Source: Nannocystis bainbridge (GTDB taxonomy: Bacteria; Myxococcota_A; Polyangia; Nannocystales; Nannocystaceae). From it: 64,000 nt of DNA. The position numbers and the translations under genes are program-made. Of the stretch, positions 8,997-17,465 are shown piece after piece. The stretch covers positions 1,798,001 through 1,862,000 of the forward strand of contig NZ_JAQNDL010000003.1 in NCBI RefSeq assembly GCF_028368995.1. Reading direction: 5' to 3'. The notes below the pieces were generated by a model, which ran no database searches, was not told the origin of the DNA, and saw only the letters and a list, made by a program, of their open reading frames with translations. The stretch's first letter is position 1. Every line of letters begins with the position of its first letter.

Positions 8997-9629
8997 CTAT
9001 GCGGTCGTCCGCGACCGCGAGCCGCCCGACCCGGACGCCTCCACGAGCGCCGGCCCGGGCTGCGCATCGGCCTCGAGCTCTCGCCGCAGCAGCCGGCGCT
9101 GCCATGCTCCGAGGCCGAGGGAGATGCCGACCAGCAGCGAGAACGCCCCGAAGAACACGGACACGGAGGGGTAGAAGAACACCATGAAGAACATGAACTC
9201 GAACAGCGCGGAGGCGACGCCTTTCGCGCGGCCGAACAGCCTTGCGAACGCGTAGTCCCAGAATTCATGCGTCGGGAAGACTGGCAGCTTTTGCGGCCCG
9301 GCCGGCGACGGCACCCGCGCCTCCTGAGCATCCGGGGTACCGCCCTCGGTCAGCGCCCGCATCCGTCGTCGCGCGAGATATCGCCGGCTCACGCGCTCGA
9401 CCAGGCCAGCCCAGAGCGCGGCGAACGCCATGGCCGCGAGCCCGTTCTGCCACCACGACAAACCTCCGAAGTAGACCAGGCAATCATAAAATATGAAGCC
9501 CGGGATCCAGAACGTCAGCGTGATCGGCGTGAACCTCGCGAGGTTCCAGAATTGCTCGGTCGGCAAGAACCCCCATCTTTGCGGGGGCAGGGGTCCGCGC
9601 GAAGGAGCAAGCTGCTGTCGCAGCGCCAT
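8997..9629 (-). CDS. Multi-pass membrane protein, unknown function
   Basis: A 210-residue protein with four hydrophobic stretches: TPITLTFWIPGFIFYDCLVYF, then GLAAMAFAALWAGLV, a charged loop rich in Arg, then SALFEFMFFMVFFYPSVSVFF and FSLLVGISLGLGAW. Two related sentences, LPTEQFWNLARFTP and FPTHEFWDYAFARLF, precede each hydrophobic pair, so the protein seems built from an internal duplication of a PTxxFW-hydrophobic unit. The tail is Gly/Ser/Arg-rich. The ATG at 9629 is preferred over a GTG at 9647. No family recognised and no operon partner. Confidence 0.65.
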   Translation of the reverse strand: MALRQQLAPSRGPLPPQRWGFLPTEQFWNLARFTPITLTFWIPGFIFYDCLVYFGGLSWWQNGLAAMAFAALWAGLVERVSRRYLARRRMRALTEGGTPDAQEARVPSPAGPQKLPVFPTHEFWDYAFARLFGRAKGVASALFEFMFFMVFFYPSVSVFFGAFSLLVGISLGLGAWQRRLLRRELEADAQPGPALVEASGSGGSRSRTTA

Positions 9630-9923
9630 TGTCCCGCGGTCCGTCACTTGTTCTGCGCTCCGTCACAATTGCCAGCGATATGACCCGAGACGGTGTTGTG
9701 AAGACTCGGCGGCTCCTGGCGCCGCAGCAGGACGAGGGAGGCCTGAAGCATGGCCCTCCATGTGCCTCTGCACCTGCCGCCGGGCGCGCGGCGACCAGGA
9801 GCAGGCGCAGCAGCGTGCGAGCACTCGAGCAGAGGCCCCGTCGAGTTCCGCCGGGGCCCGCGCCGGTGCCATCCGGCTCATCGTCCGCTGCGTCTCGGCG
9901 CCAGGACCTTCCTACCGATCATC

Positions 9924-9937
9924 TGTCCTTCAGGACA
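9924..9937. repeat. Hairpin TGTCCT-TC-AGGACA
   Basis: Perfect 6-bp stem around a TC loop (TGTCCTTCAGGACA), followed by TA so that CATCTGTCC...GGACATA is near-symmetrical. Member of the dispersed hairpin family. Confidence 0.45.
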
Positions 9938-10174
9938 TACCGGAACTCCGCCCCGCGACCACCTCTCTCACCCACACCCCCTCGACGGCCCGGCCTGCCG
10001 CCCGTCGAGGAACTCCGCCACCGCCCATTGATTCAGCCCCGTCGCAGCGAAATCGATGGAGCCGTTACCAATCGCCAGGCCAGCTTCAAACGAGCTCGGG
10101 AGCCTCGCCCACCGTCCGCCCAGGGGCGACCCGAACGCCGGGCGACTCGCACCTCGAGCAGCCCCTCGCGAGAG

Positions 10175-10192
10175 CATGTCCCGAGAGACATG
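10175..10192. repeat. Hairpin CATGTC-CCGAGA-GACATG
   Basis: Perfect 6-bp stem with a six-base loop, about 190 bp upstream of the lipoprotein gene at 10381. Almost the consensus of the family. Confidence 0.5.
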
Positions 10193-10380
10193 TTCCGCCA
10201 TGCCCCCGCCGATTTCCTCGCCTCGCATCCCCGCGGCGCCCAGCGGCCTCTACCTCGCCGATCGCCCTCCTGCCTGCCCCAGCGCGCCGGCCGCGAGCCG
10301 CGACAGCCGAGCTCGCCCGCCTCGTCCCGCCCCTCGCGCGCTGGACTCGCCGTGCACTCCGCGTCATCGTGCCCCCAGTC

Positions 10381-11259
10381 ATGAAGACCACGCGCACTCC
10401 CAGCATTCCCCGCCACGGCCGGGCCATCCTCGGTCTCGGCCTCTCGCTCGCGCTGCTGTCCGCTTGCGGCAGCGACCCCGGCGACACCACCACATCTGCC
10501 ACCGAGACCGGCGCCACCGAGACCGGCACCACCGAGACCGGCACCACTGCGCCCGGCACCACCGATTCGTCCACCTCGCCGACCACCGGCACCGCCACCA
10601 CCGACGACACGGCCACCACCTCGCCGACCACCGGCACCGCCACCACCGACGACACCACCGACACCACCGGCAACGAGGGTCAGCCGTCGCTGAGCTTCTT
10701 CGTCTCGAGCACCGGCAGCCTCACCGGCAACCTCGGCGGCCTCGACGGCGCCGACAAGCGTTGCAAGGAATTGGCCGACGCCGTCGGCGAGGGCGACAAG
10801 AACTGGCGCGCCTACCTCAGCACCGAGAAAGGCCCGGACGACCAGCCGGTGCACGCCCGCGACCGCATCGGCAAGGGCCCCTGGTACAACGCCGACCTCG
10901 TGATGATCGCCGCCGACCTCGACGATCTGCACACCAAGGAGGGCGATCACACCCTGTTCCTCAACGAGAACGGCGAGCCGATCAACGGCCAGTGGGAAGG
11001 TTCGCCCACCCCCAACGAGCACGACATCCTCACCGGCTCCAACAAGGACGGTACCGTCGCCGTCGGCTTCACCTGCGCCGACTGGACCTCCGAAGACGCC
11101 TCCGTGTTCGCCCAGGTCGGCCACTCCGACGGCCTCGGGCCCATGGGCAGCGACGCCGAACAGTACCGCTCGTGGAACTCCGTCCACGAGAACGGCGGCT
11201 GCCACGACACGGCCCCCAAGGGCGGCGCCGGCCTCGTCTACTGCTTCGCCGCCGACTGA
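10381..11259 (+). CDS. Thr-rich tethered lipoprotein with lectin-like (DUF1554-type) domain
   Basis: A 292-residue surface lipoprotein. The signal peptide ends LLSAC (lipobox, Cys about residue 27). Next comes a Thr/Gly/Ser/Asp-rich spacer of some 70 residues (repeats of ETGTT and TTGTATTDD), likely a flexible outer-membrane tether. The globular part (about 100-292) begins SFFVSSTGSLTGNLGGLDGADKRC and has WRAYLST, NADLVMIA, TGSNKDGT, CADWTS and a terminal GLVYCF. This layout resembles C-type-lectin-like DUF1554 domains and matches the C-terminus of the protein at 23342-25084 (TSTTYNGNLGGLAGAQAKC, CQNWTS, RLYCF). Binding target unknown. Confidence 0.8.
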   Translation: MKTTRTPSIPRHGRAILGLGLSLALLSACGSDPGDTTTSATETGATETGTTETGTTAPGTTDSSTSPTTGTATTDDTATTSPTTGTATTDDTTDTTGNEGQPSLSFFVSSTGSLTGNLGGLDGADKRCKELADAVGEGDKNWRAYLSTEKGPDDQPVHARDRIGKGPWYNADLVMIAADLDDLHTKEGDHTLFLNENGEPINGQWEGSPTPNEHDILTGSNKDGTVAVGFTCADWTSEDASVFAQVGHSDGLGPMGSDAEQYRSWNSVHENGGCHDTAPKGGAGLVYCFAAD

Positions 11260-11342
11260 CGCGCGCCGAGCTCGACGCACGCGAGTCACTCACGAGCCCC
11301 CCCGCTCGACGGGCCCCCGCGAATGGTTCACGCTCGCAAGGC

Positions 11343-12173
11343 ATGCGAGTCGCCGTCATCGGGCACGTCGAGTGGATCGAGTTCGTGAGGGTCGCCAGGG
11401 TCCCCGCCGCCGGGGACATCGTCCACGCGCGCGACACCTGGGAGGGCCCCGGTGGCGGCGGCGCCGTCGCGGCCGCGCAGCTCGCTCGACTCGCTGACGA
11501 TTGCATCTTCTTCACCGCGCTCGGCGACGACGACCTCGGCGCCCGCGCCCGCCGCGAGCTCTCCGCCCTCGGCCTGCGCCTCGAGGCTGCCACGCGCCCC
11601 GGTCGTCAGCGTCGCGGCCTCACCTTCGTCGACGACACCGGCGAGCGCACCATCACCGTGATCGGCGAGCGGCTCGCCCCGCACGCCGCCGATCCGCTGG
11701 CCTGGGACCTGCTCACCGACTGCGACGCCGTCTACGTCACCGCCGGCGACCCCGACGCCCTGCGCCTGGCCCGACGCGCGCGCAAGCTCGTCACGACCGC
11801 GCGGATCTCCGCCCTCCTGCGCGCCGCCGGCATCGAGGTCGACGCCCTCGTCGGCAGCGCCCACGACCCCGCCGAGCGCTACGCCCCCGGCGACCTCCAT
11901 CCACCCCCGCGCCTCGTCGTCCGCACCGCCGGCGCCGCCGGAGGCACCTACGAAGCCCTCGGCCACGCGCCCAGGCCCTATCCCGCCGCCCCGCTGCCCG
12001 GCCCCGTCGCCGACGCCTACGGCTGCGGCGACTCCTTCGCCGCCGGCCTCACCTACGCCCTCGGCGCCGGCCTCGACCCGGACGACGCCGTCCGCCTCGC
12101 CGCCCGCTGCGGCGCCGCAGCCCTTACCGGCCGCGGCCCCCACGGCGGCCAGCTCGATCGCAGCACGCTGTGA
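11343..12173 (+). CDS. PfkB/ribokinase-family carbohydrate kinase
   Basis: A 276-residue cytoplasmic kinase expected to phosphorylate a sugar or nucleoside with ATP. Near the start GGGGAVAAAQLARLADDC corresponds to the first PfkB signature (substrate side, GG-GNVA type), and FFTALGDDDLG follows. The second signature is at about 225-245: PVADAYGCGDSFAAGLTYAL, where DxxGxGD supplies the anion hole and catalytic Asp; Cys replaces the usual Ala. The ATG at 11343 directly starts the first strand (MRVAVIGHV). Slightly shorter than typical members (about 300). It stands alone, so substrate is open. Its last codons are duplicated immediately downstream (12152-12300). Confidence 0.85.
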   Translation: MRVAVIGHVEWIEFVRVARVPAAGDIVHARDTWEGPGGGGAVAAAQLARLADDCIFFTALGDDDLGARARRELSALGLRLEAATRPGRQRRGLTFVDDTGERTITVIGERLAPHAADPLAWDLLTDCDAVYVTAGDPDALRLARRARKLVTTARISALLRAAGIEVDALVGSAHDPAERYAPGDLHPPPRLVVRTAGAAGGTYEALGHAPRPYPAAPLPGPVADAYGCGDSFAAGLTYALGAGLDPDDAVRLAARCGAAALTGRGPHGGQLDRSTL

Positions 12174-12300
12174 CGCGAAGCGGGCGAGCCCCCGCTACCG
12201 CGAAGCTGCCCCGCGGCCCTGCTCGATCGCCACATGCTGCGACGCGGAGCGAGCGAGCCTTCGCTGCCGCGCCGCTGCCCGCCACGGCCCTGCTCGCTCG
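12152..12300 (+). repeat. Tandem 69-bp repeat starting in the PfkB gene tail
   Basis: GCTCGATCGC...CA-GCTG-GACGCG-AGCG-GCGAGCC recurs at 12152 and 12221 (period 69 bp), with GCTCGCTCGCC starting a third partial copy near 12290. The first copy covers the last codons and stop of the PfkB kinase gene. It looks like a slipped duplication of a gene tail. Confidence 0.6.
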
Positions 12301-12323
12301 CCCCGTCACCTTGCCTCCGGGAC

Positions 12324-12339
12324 ATGTCGCATCGGACAT
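12324..12339. repeat. Hairpin ATGTC-GCATCG-GACAT
   Basis: 5-bp stem with a six-base loop; the left half is part of the palindrome GACATGTC (12321-12328). It lies between two same-strand genes, 45 bp before the SnoaL-like gene. Confidence 0.45.
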
Positions 12340-12384
12340 CTACGTGCTCGGCGGCTGCCTGCTCCGCGGGCGCTCCCTCCGCGC

Positions 12385-12822
12385 ATGAGCCTCGATCCTG
12401 CCGCCGAGCTGCGCCAACTCTTCGACCTGTGGTTCCACGCCATCGACGAGCGCGACGTCTCCTTCGTCGATCGCCACTTCCACGCCGAATTCCACGACAT
12501 CGATTTCGACGCCGTCGTCCGCGCGTCACAAGGAAGGCTGTTCCAAGATTCACGGATCGAGGTTCCAGACCGTTCCGTCTACCGCGCCATGTTCGCGGCC
12601 CTGCCGCCCGGCACCACCGGCGACCACGACGTGCGAGCGTTCGACGTGCGCCCGCTCGGTGAAGGCAGCAGCGCCCTGGTCACCGGCGTCTACTATGCCC
12701 GCCTGGAGATCCCCGGCGTGCCGAAGATCGAGAAGACCCTGCGCTTCCTGAGCGTATGGGAGCAGAGCCTCGCCGGCTGGAAGCTGCTCGCCCACCAGAC
12801 CGTCGCCCTGCCGGGCGCGTGA
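12385..12822 (+). CDS. SnoaL/NTF2-like small protein
   Basis: A 145-residue protein with the NTF2-like cone fold pattern: an N-terminal helix (AAELRQLFDLWFHAIDERDVSFVDRHF), a HAEFHDIDFDA strand pair, a mid helix (VYRAMFAAL) and a long C-terminal sheet (ALVTGVYYARLEI, FLSVWEQSLAGWKLLAHQTV) as in DUF4440/SnoaL-like proteins. Members are enzymes, ligand-binding or oligomerisation modules; no catalytic assignment is possible. No signal peptide. A second, unrelated-in-detail NTF2-like protein is encoded at 22963. Confidence 0.7.
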   Translation: MSLDPAAELRQLFDLWFHAIDERDVSFVDRHFHAEFHDIDFDAVVRASQGRLFQDSRIEVPDRSVYRAMFAALPPGTTGDHDVRAFDVRPLGEGSSALVTGVYYARLEIPGVPKIEKTLRFLSVWEQSLAGWKLLAHQTVALPGA

Positions 12823-12842
12823 GCGGGGAGCGTCCTCGCACC

Positions 12843-12947
12843 ATGACCGAGCTCATCAAGATCTCGCGGCGCGGGGAGCCGGACAGGCACCTGCTCTGCA
12901 TGCCCGAGATGATGCTGCGAGCTTCGCCTCCTTCTTCTGAACGCTGA
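12843..12947 (+). CDS. Possible 34-residue peptide or gene-start fragment
   Basis: Short open frame MTELIKISRRGEPDRHLLCMPEM... starting 20 bp after the SnoaL-like stop, with GCGGGGAGCG upstream as a possible ribosome site. The first 27 residues read like a natural N-terminus, then it ends in Ser/Pro. It may be a small coupled gene or a truncated start; weak. Confidence 0.2.
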   Translation: MTELIKISRRGEPDRHLLCMPEMMLRASPPSSER

Positions 12948-13036
12948 GCGCGTTCCCCGGCTCGGGGAAAGCGCTGTCGGGCTGGCCGCGTCCATCTCCC
13001 CTTGCGCCAACGCCTGCGCTCGGGTGTCATGGATTC

Positions 13037-13648
13037 ATGAAAGATCCGGCGACTCACTTTCAACCCTGGATCGGGAAGAACTACCGGTCTCCCGGCCGCA
13101 AGAACAAGCGCGTGATGGTGCTCGGCGAGTCGCACTACGAGTGGCTCGACAACCAGTCCCTCGCCAGTGACTGGACACGGCAGTCCATCGAGCATGACAT
13201 CATCGGAAAAAAGCATCGTTTCCGTACCCGTGTGGCCGCAGTTTTTCTCGGCCATCGCCCGACGACACCCGAGGAGCGCGGCGACTTCTGGCACTCCGTC
13301 GCGTTCACGAATTACATCCCCGTGAGTGTGGGCAGGGGAGCGAAGAAGGAGCCGACCGAGGAGATGTGGTCGGCCGCGATTCCGCGATTCTCCGCCTTGA
13401 TCGCGGAGCATGAGCCTCAATTCCTCCTCGTCCTCGGCCACGAGTTATGGAGGCGAGTGCACTATAGCTACGCCATGGACGGCCGCCCCGAGCCGCACCT
13501 GAGCCCGCTGGGTGAATGGCGAATGTGGCGCTACCGCATCACGCCGGACCAGACAATACTCGCCTGTGCCACGACCCATCCGTCATCCAGAGGCTTCGAC
13601 TTCAACCAGTGGCACCCTTTCGTGGAGACGATGTTGAAGCTCGCTTGA
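13037..13648 (+). CDS. Uracil-DNA-glycosylase-fold-like protein, unknown role
   Basis: A 203-residue soluble protein. A central beta strand carries RVMVLGESHYEW near residue 30, resembling motif I (GExxG) of UDG-fold proteins, and near residue 180 ATTHPSSRG resembles their HPSP motif II; between them FLLVLGHELWRRV fits the middle strand. Length is in the range of family 4-5 UDGs, but the catalytic Asp/Asn is not evident, so this may be a divergent, non-glycosylase member. Codon use is less GC-extreme than the 5' neighbours (AAA, TTT, ATT frequent), suggesting acquisition by transfer. It opens the 13-19 kb block. Confidence 0.45.
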   Translation: MKDPATHFQPWIGKNYRSPGRKNKRVMVLGESHYEWLDNQSLASDWTRQSIEHDIIGKKHRFRTRVAAVFLGHRPTTPEERGDFWHSVAFTNYIPVSVGRGAKKEPTEEMWSAAIPRFSALIAEHEPQFLLVLGHELWRRVHYSYAMDGRPEPHLSPLGEWRMWRYRITPDQTILACATTHPSSRGFDFNQWHPFVETMLKLA

Positions 13649-13666
13649 ATCGGAGTCCACCCGGGG

Positions 13667-13684
13667 CATGTCCGATCGAACATG
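13667..13684. repeat. Hairpin CATGTCCGA-TCGAACATG between convergent genes
   Basis: Near-perfect 9+9 palindrome with one mismatch, between the plus gene ending at 13648 and the minus gene ending at 13700. Position suits a bidirectional terminator, though without a T-run. Confidence 0.5.
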
Positions 13685-13699
13685 CTCCGAGGGACAGAC

Positions 13700-14870
13700 T
13701 CACGGCATGATGCAACTGTGCCCCGTGCACGCCAGCAGGCCGTCGGCCGCGACGTAGGCCCCGGACGCCGCGCAGAAAGCGGGTAGCACCTCGCCCCGCG
13801 CCACGGCCGACAGCGGGTTGTCCGTCAGTATCACGTCGAGGCAGTCCTGATCCGGTCCAGGCACCGACCAGTCGGCGGTCAGCAGCGCGTCGGCCTCGAC
13901 GATCCCGTTGTCCATGAGCTCGAGCGCGAGCGGCGTGGGGAACGTCGCCACCGGCGACAGGTCCTCGACCAGCGCGCCGTTGGCATACAGACGGCGGATC
14001 GGCAGGCCCGTGAGCGGCCCGAGGTCGGCGACGTCGATGCCGTTCATCGTCAGCGACTCGAGCGACGCGAGATCGGCGAGCGGGCCGAGGTCGGTGACCG
14101 CCGTGTTGGAGATGTCCAGCGTGACCAGCGACCCGAGGGCCGCGAGCGCCTCGATGTCGAGGTACGCGCCGCCCGGAGCCGACAGCTCGCGCAGCGCCGA
14201 CAGACCGGCCAGCGGCGCCAGCGAATCGATCGGGGCCCAGGCGATGTCGAGCAGCTCGAGCTGCTTGGCCGCGGCCAGCGGGCTGACATCGGCGGCCACC
14301 GCGCCATCGAGGACCAACTCGCGCAACGCCGTGAGCCCGGCCAGCGGGGCGAAGTCGGCGACCGGGTTACTGCGAAGGTTGAGGACCTCGAGCTGGGTGA
14401 GGCCGGCGAGCGGGCCGATGTCGGCGATCTCGTTGAAGGAGAGTGTCAAGGACACGAGGCCGGTGGCGCACTCGATCCCGGAGAGGCTCACGATCCCCAC
14501 GTCCGCCGCGTAGATCTGGGTGAGCGCGGCGATGTCGACGCCGAGCAGCGGGCCCTCCGGCTGCTGCAGCACCGCCCGTACGGCGGCCTCGAGCACGGGC
14601 GAACTCGACCTCGTCGCAATCGACCCCCGCTTCGGTGGTCCCGCTCGACGTCGACGCCGCCACGGTCGTCGCCTCCGTCGGCGTTGTCGTGGCGCCGCTG
14701 GTGGTGTCGTCCGGTCCCGTCGTCGCTGCCGTCGAGCTCGACGGATCGCTCGACCCATCGGTCGTCTCGGGCGGCTCGGCGGTCGTGACGGTCTCGCCGG
14801 GCTCCGGACAGCCCGACACGACGAACGAGACGCAGACGAGCGTCCAGACGCGACAGCTCTGTTTATTCAT
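13700..14870 (-). pseudogene. Frameshifted Thr-rich leucine-rich-repeat lipoprotein
   Basis: Two overlapping frames make one protein. The first (ATG 14870, AGGAG 9 bp upstream) gives a lipoprotein signal (MNKQSC...FVVSGC) and a Ser/Thr-rich tether (TTGPDDTTSGATTTPTEA), reaching GVDCDEVEFA near 14600. The second, shifted by one base, continues from PVLEAAVRAVLQQPEG to the stop at 13700 and contains eight or more 20-23-residue leucine-rich repeats (IGPLAGLTQLEVLNLRSN, VSPLAAAKQLELLDI) of the internalin-like type, ending with a Cys-bearing cap (DQDCLDV, ACTGHSC). The join is at TTCGCCCGTGCTCGAG. Either one base is missing from the sequence or the gene is recently broken. Expected full product: about 385 residues, surface-anchored, protein-binding. 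Confidence 0.75.
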
Positions 14871-15131
14871 GAGAGCGCTCCTGCTCGAGGCTAGAGAGTG
14901 CCGGCGCACGCGCAGGCCGCGCCCACCGCGCAGGCCCCTTCCACCCTCGCCCAAGATTTTGACTTGGCGTATCTACGCCCTGTACGCTTGGTGGTAAAGC
15001 CGCTTGCATCACCCCATGTACCCACGAGGCCTCGACTACCTGCAAGCCCCCCTCGAAGGAGGGTCCCGGAAAATCGTCCGGAACCCTGCCCCGAACCTCG
15101 GTAAAGAACCTAGACTTAAATTCGGATCTCT

Positions 15132-17465
15132 ATGACTACCCAGGTCCGCTTCGGGGCACGCTTCTCCGTCGATACTCACCTCTTCCGCGAACTGGGAGAG
15201 CTACTTGTCGGCCGTGAATCGACCGCTCTCATCGAATTGGTGAAAAATGCCTACGATGCTGATGCGACCGAAGTAACCGTCTATGGCGAAAACATCGGTG
15301 ATATCAACCGGGGGACCATCCGCATCACCGACAACGGTGTCGGCATGACCCCAGAGACGTTTCAACGCGGGTTCCTTCGCGTCGCCGCCCGGATCAAAAA
15401 CGAGGGCGACAGAAAATCCCCGCGTTGGGGCCGCAGATTCACCGGTGCGAAAGGCGTTGGTCGCCTCGCGGCCCACAAGCTCGCGCGCAAGATCGAGATT
15501 CAATCGACGCCTTGGACAGAGGCCGAATCGACCGTTGGCGTCGATGGATTAATCGATTGGGACAAGGTCGAACAAGCCGAGACACTCGACCAGATCCCTG
15601 AGGGCGCGGTCTCTCTGACCGAGAAGCGCGTCAAGAAAGGCAGCGCCCACGGCACGATCCTCACCCTGACGCGGCTGCGCCGGAAGTGGACGCCTGCCCA
15701 GCGCGCCCGCTTCCTCCTCGAGGTTGAAGCGCTGCGCGCTCCTCCCTTGATAACCGGCTCGATACCTCGCAACATTGTACCGAAAGGCGGCCTCTTCGAT
15801 CGACCGTTCTTCGTCGACGCCAAGAAGACAGACCCCGGATTCACGCTGACCCTTGAGGGCGACTTCGAGACAGGCGAGGGCTACTGGCCTGCAGTGCTTG
15901 CCGCGGCGGGGTGGCTGCTCGAAATCGACGCCTCCCCCGAGCGGGTCCGCTACGCCGTTGCGCCCACGAAGAAGACCTTGACGGAGTTTCCGGCCGCTCG
16001 TCCTATCGAAGTCTCCGAGCCTCATCCGGCGTCCGAGCGAGGTCCCTTCTTCCAAGCCCGCATTTTCATCCGCGAGGGCGCTAACACGCGAGACCGCAAT
16101 GAGCGCTCCTGGGCATCGCGCGTCGCTGGCGTGCGAGTCTACATGGAAGGCTTTCGGGTCCTGCCCTACGGAGAAGAAGCCGATGACTGGCTCGCCCTAA
16201 CGCGAGATACGACCAGCCGCGACAGGAAGCTCCGTTTCCTCTCCGATTCCATCGCCTCCGACAAGCTCTCAGAGATCGACAACGAGGGCCTGCTTATTCT
16301 TCCTAGTAAACATTATATCGGCGGGGTCTTTCTCACCGAAAACCGCGCCGGATCATTGGAAATGCTGATCAACCGCGAGGGCTTTGTCCCCGACGCAGCG
16401 TTCGAGACACTGGTCAAGTTGGTCCGGCAAGGCATTGATCTCTCGACGCGCGTACGCGCAGCCGCCCGCGTCGCTCAGCGCGCGGTCCCTCACGAGGACG
16501 GTCCTGCCCCCGAGAGGCGAGAAGGAGCCTCCCCCGACCCGTCACCGCAGCTACGAAACACCTTACCGCGCGAAGAACCCCTGCGGCGCAAGGCGGAGGG
16601 CTCGCTGCGCCGCCTATCGGAGCTGAGTTCGGAGCTAGAGAAGCTCGCCAAGAGCGCCCCCGAACCGCTCCGGGTCAAGCTCCTCAGCGCCGCGACCGAT
16701 CTCAGCCAGGCGACTGCCCTCTCGCGCGAAGTGATACCTGCGGGCTCCCTGGTATTGGTGCTCGCGTCGGTTGGGACGCAACTCGCAGCGTTCACCCACG
16801 AGGTCAACCACCTCCTCGCGCTCGCATCGGATCTCGAGGCGGTGATAGCTCGGTTACAGGCGCTCGAGCTTCCACCGCGGGTTAGAAGTCAAACCTCGAA
16901 GATCGGCGGTGCCGCGACCGAGCTCCGCCGTGCCATTGAGCGGCAGGCGGCCTACCTCGTCGACATCGTCACGCCCGACGCGAGGAGACGGCGCTCCCGT
17001 CTCAAGATCTCCGAGGTTCTGAACGCGACATGGAAACTCGTCGCTACCGCGGCCGAGCAACGAGGAATCTCGCTTCGCAATGCGATCAAGGACGACGTCC
17101 GGACGCCTCCGATGTTCCGCGCAGAATTGATGGCGGTTTTTACCAACCTCTTGACGAACGCTGTCAAGGCCGCGGGTAAGGATGGAGTCATCGCTGCAAG
17201 CTCAACGACGACGAGCGATGGAGTCCTGCGGATCCGGCTGGAGAATACCGGCGCGGCCGTCGATCCAAACGAGGGCGAACGATGGTTCCGTCCGTTCGAA
17301 TCGACGACCGTCGACATCGACCCGGTACTCGGGCAAGGAATGGGCCTCGGCCTCGGGATCACCCGCGATCTGCTCGCCGAGGTCGGCGGCCAGATCTCCT
17401 TCGTACAGCCCCATCGCGGTTTCTCGACTGCGCTCGAGATCGCGTTCCCAGGAGCAGACTCATGA
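15132..17465 (+). CDS. Dual-GHKL histidine kinase-like protein, first gene of a three-gene signalling cassette
   Basis: A 777-residue soluble protein with two ATP-binding folds. The N-terminal one (about 1-200) is Hsp90/MORC/MutL-like: ELVKNAYDADAT (N box with the Mg-binding Asn), DNGVGM (G1) and GAKGVGRLAAHKLA (G2/lid). A middle segment (200-470) is unrecognised. The C-terminal third is kinase-like: AAFTHEVNHLL supplies a phosphorylatable His in a HisKA-type helix, FTNLLTNAVKAAG the second N box, ENTGAAVD a weak G1 and GQGMGLGLGI the G2. No membrane segment or sensor domain is seen. The stop overlaps the next gene (ATGA). Codons are less GC-biased than the surroundings. The set may be a defence or stress module; I know no named system with this exact trio. 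Confidence 0.85.
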   Translation: MTTQVRFGARFSVDTHLFRELGELLVGRESTALIELVKNAYDADATEVTVYGENIGDINRGTIRITDNGVGMTPETFQRGFLRVAARIKNEGDRKSPRWGRRFTGAKGVGRLAAHKLARKIEIQSTPWTEAESTVGVDGLIDWDKVEQAETLDQIPEGAVSLTEKRVKKGSAHGTILTLTRLRRKWTPAQRARFLLEVEALRAPPLITGSIPRNIVPKGGLFDRPFFVDAKKTDPGFTLTLEGDFETGEGYWPAVLAAAGWLLEIDASPERVRYAVAPTKKTLTEFPAARPIEVSEPHPASERGPFFQARIFIREGANTRDRNERSWASRVAGVRVYMEGFRVLPYGEEADDWLALTRDTTSRDRKLRFLSDSIASDKLSEIDNEGLLILPSKHYIGGVFLTENRAGSLEMLINREGFVPDAAFETLVKLVRQGIDLSTRVRAAARVAQRAVPHEDGPAPERREGASPDPSPQLRNTLPREEPLRRKAEGSLRRLSELSSELEKLAKSAPEPLRVKLLSAATDLSQATALSREVIPAGSLVLVLASVGTQLAAFTHEVNHLLALASDLEAVIARLQALELPPRVRSQTSKIGGAATELRRAIERQAAYLVDIVTPDARRRRSRLKISEVLNATWKLVATAAEQRGISLRNAIKDDVRTPPMFRAELMAVFTNLLTNAVKAAGKDGVIAASSTTTSDGVLRIRLENTGAAVDPNEGERWFRPFESTTVDIDPVLGQGMGLGLGITRDLLAEVGGQISFVQPHRGFSTALEIAFPGADS

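Larger units (their letters stand above)
9630..10380. other. Intergenic region without convincing gene
   Basis: About 750 bp between divergent genes. Open frames here are Arg/Pro/Ala-rich and look like GC-driven noise. Two hairpins of the CATGTC family (9924-9937 and 10175-10192) are the only structure seen. Confidence 0.5.

Noticed and set aside
10056..11342. Plus frame in front of the PfkB kinase extending through the lipoprotein gene
   Set aside because: His/Arg-rich translation of the Thr-repeat region in another frame; the kinase begins at 11343 where homology starts.
12680..13441. Long minus-strand open frame opposite the SnoaL-like and UDG-like genes
   Set aside because: Arg/Gly/Ser-rich composition typical of a GC shadow; the plus-strand genes have clear protein-like sequence.
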